Of a stretch of 64,000 nt of DNA, positions 63,793 to 64,000 are shown piece after piece. How positions within the stretch are numbered: position 1 is the first letter of the stretch; the number at the start of each line of letters is the position of its first letter. The DNA is from Cymodocea nodosa (Eukaryota > Streptophyta > Magnoliopsida > Alismatales > Cymodoceaceae). The stretch spans positions 9,382,001 to 9,446,000 of the forward strand of contig CM072335.1 in NCBI GenBank assembly GCA_036874045.1, read 5' to 3'. A program made the position numbers and the translations under genes. A model generated the notes under the pieces. The model ran no database searches and was not told the DNA's origin. It saw only the letters and a list, made by a program, of their open reading frames with translations.

Positions 63793-63912
63793 GTGTGCGA
63801 CCATACTAACACAAAAGCACTGGATTTCATTAGAATTTCAAAGTTAAATGTGTTTGGGCGAGAGTAGTACTAAGATGGGTGACCTCTTGGGAAGTCCATG
63901 TGTTGAGCTCCT
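63793..63912 (+). pseudogene. Last 5S rRNA pseudogene in the window (HOR position 3)
   Basis: Complete copy with the HOR-specific GTGTTGAGCTCC end; its spacer runs off the window at 64000, showing that the array continues. Confidence 0.85.
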
Positions 63913-64000
63913 TTTTGCATCATGGTAGGATGGTCTTTTTGTAAATCAAACGCACACTAAGAGACGACCCTATTATTGATAATGGTTTCCAAAATTAATG

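Larger units (their letters stand above)
4141..64000 (+). repeat. 5S rDNA-derived satellite array, about 509-bp monomers, 125 5S-like copies
   Basis: The whole interval is head-to-tail copies of one unit: a 120-nt 5S rRNA-like sequence and a spacer of about 389 bp. The usual spacing between 5S starts is 509 bp (506-511); shorter (183-486) or longer (575, 633) steps mark deletions and partial duplications. The 5S identity rests on the ordered blocks GCGACCATACCA, GGATCTCATCAGAACTCC, GGGCGAGAGTAGTACTAAG and GATGGGTGACCTC, followed by GGAAGTCC and GTTGCAC. All copies point the same way. Unit size and arrangement are those of ordinary plant 5S rDNA, but the gene part is about 12% diverged from the usual plant 5S and upstream promoter signals are missing, so 'satellite of 5S pseudogenes' is the best description. 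The array continues past the right edge. Confidence 0.95.
43600..64000 (+). repeat. 3718-bp higher-order repeat, about 5.5 copies, continuing past the window
   Basis: Phased on the 5S-like copy at 44186, the units are: partial 43600-44185; 44186-47902; 47903-51620; 51621-55338; 55339-59056; 59057-62774; partial 62775-64000. The first full unit is 3717 bp because of a 1-bp deletion near 45185. Each unit has eight 5S-like pieces, at offsets 0, 509, 1018, 1527, 2102, 2611, 2794 and 3209. Offset steps of 575, 183 and 415 mark a 66-bp duplication, a large spacer deletion and a truncated 5S, all repeated identically in every unit. Full units differ at only a handful of positions by eye. Confidence 0.95.

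Noticed and set aside
4141-64000. CRISPR array
   Set aside because: The repeats are 509 bp with no short identical repeats alternating with unique spacers, and the context is plant retroelement and 5S-derived DNA.
4141-64000. Functional 5S rDNA cluster
   Set aside because: Shared substitutions in the A-box and helix I, missing upstream promoter signals, many truncated copies and HOR structure point to pseudogenes, though the species' own 5S gene should be compared.

Overview
The window looks like plant heterochromatin, most likely from a flowering plant. It has two parts: a broken Ty1/Copia retrotransposon on the left (1-3790), and from 4141 to the right edge an unbroken head-to-tail satellite of about 60 kb whose monomer is a decayed 5S rRNA gene plus a spacer. 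The DNA is AT-rich. I see no intact host protein gene, tRNA, CRISPR array or bacterial feature.

Retrotransposon (1-3790, + strand). The order is integrase, reverse transcriptase (RT), then a gag-protease piece, then the tail of RT and the start of the RNase H connection. The gag-protease piece (about 1951-3510) sits exactly between two RT parts that are adjacent in an intact element, so the copy is internally scrambled. Three in-frame stops also break it (1273, 1690, 3270). No LTR can be assigned. A linker (3791-4140) with short imperfect direct repeats and a purine-rich tract leads to the satellite.

Satellite (4141-64000). I count 125 5S-like copies, all on +, usually 509 bp apart. A typical copy has 120 nt and differs from the usual plant 5S sequence (recalled, not searched) at about 15 positions, 11 of them C-to-T or G-to-A. 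The internal promoter region and the T-run after the 3' end survive. The plant upstream signals (TATA-like near -28, GC near -12, C at -1) are not visible, so I read these as 5S pseudogenes, not working 5S rDNA.

The array has layers. 4141-9944 holds old, divergent monomers of a 'TTCCAC' spacer family. 6521-9944 recurs at 14903-18545. 11481-14025 is partly a 1018-bp dimer repeat. 18546-30886 is a mixed zone with many deletions. 26351-28955 recurs at 30887-33491. A 3469-bp unit is duplicated in tandem (32931-36399 and 36400-39868). From about 43600 to the window end a 3718-bp higher-order repeat (HOR) with eight 5S-like pieces recurs about 5.5 times with very few differences. Homogeneity thus rises from left to right, as expected for a satellite growing by unequal exchange, with the youngest amplification on the right and probably continuing beyond the window.
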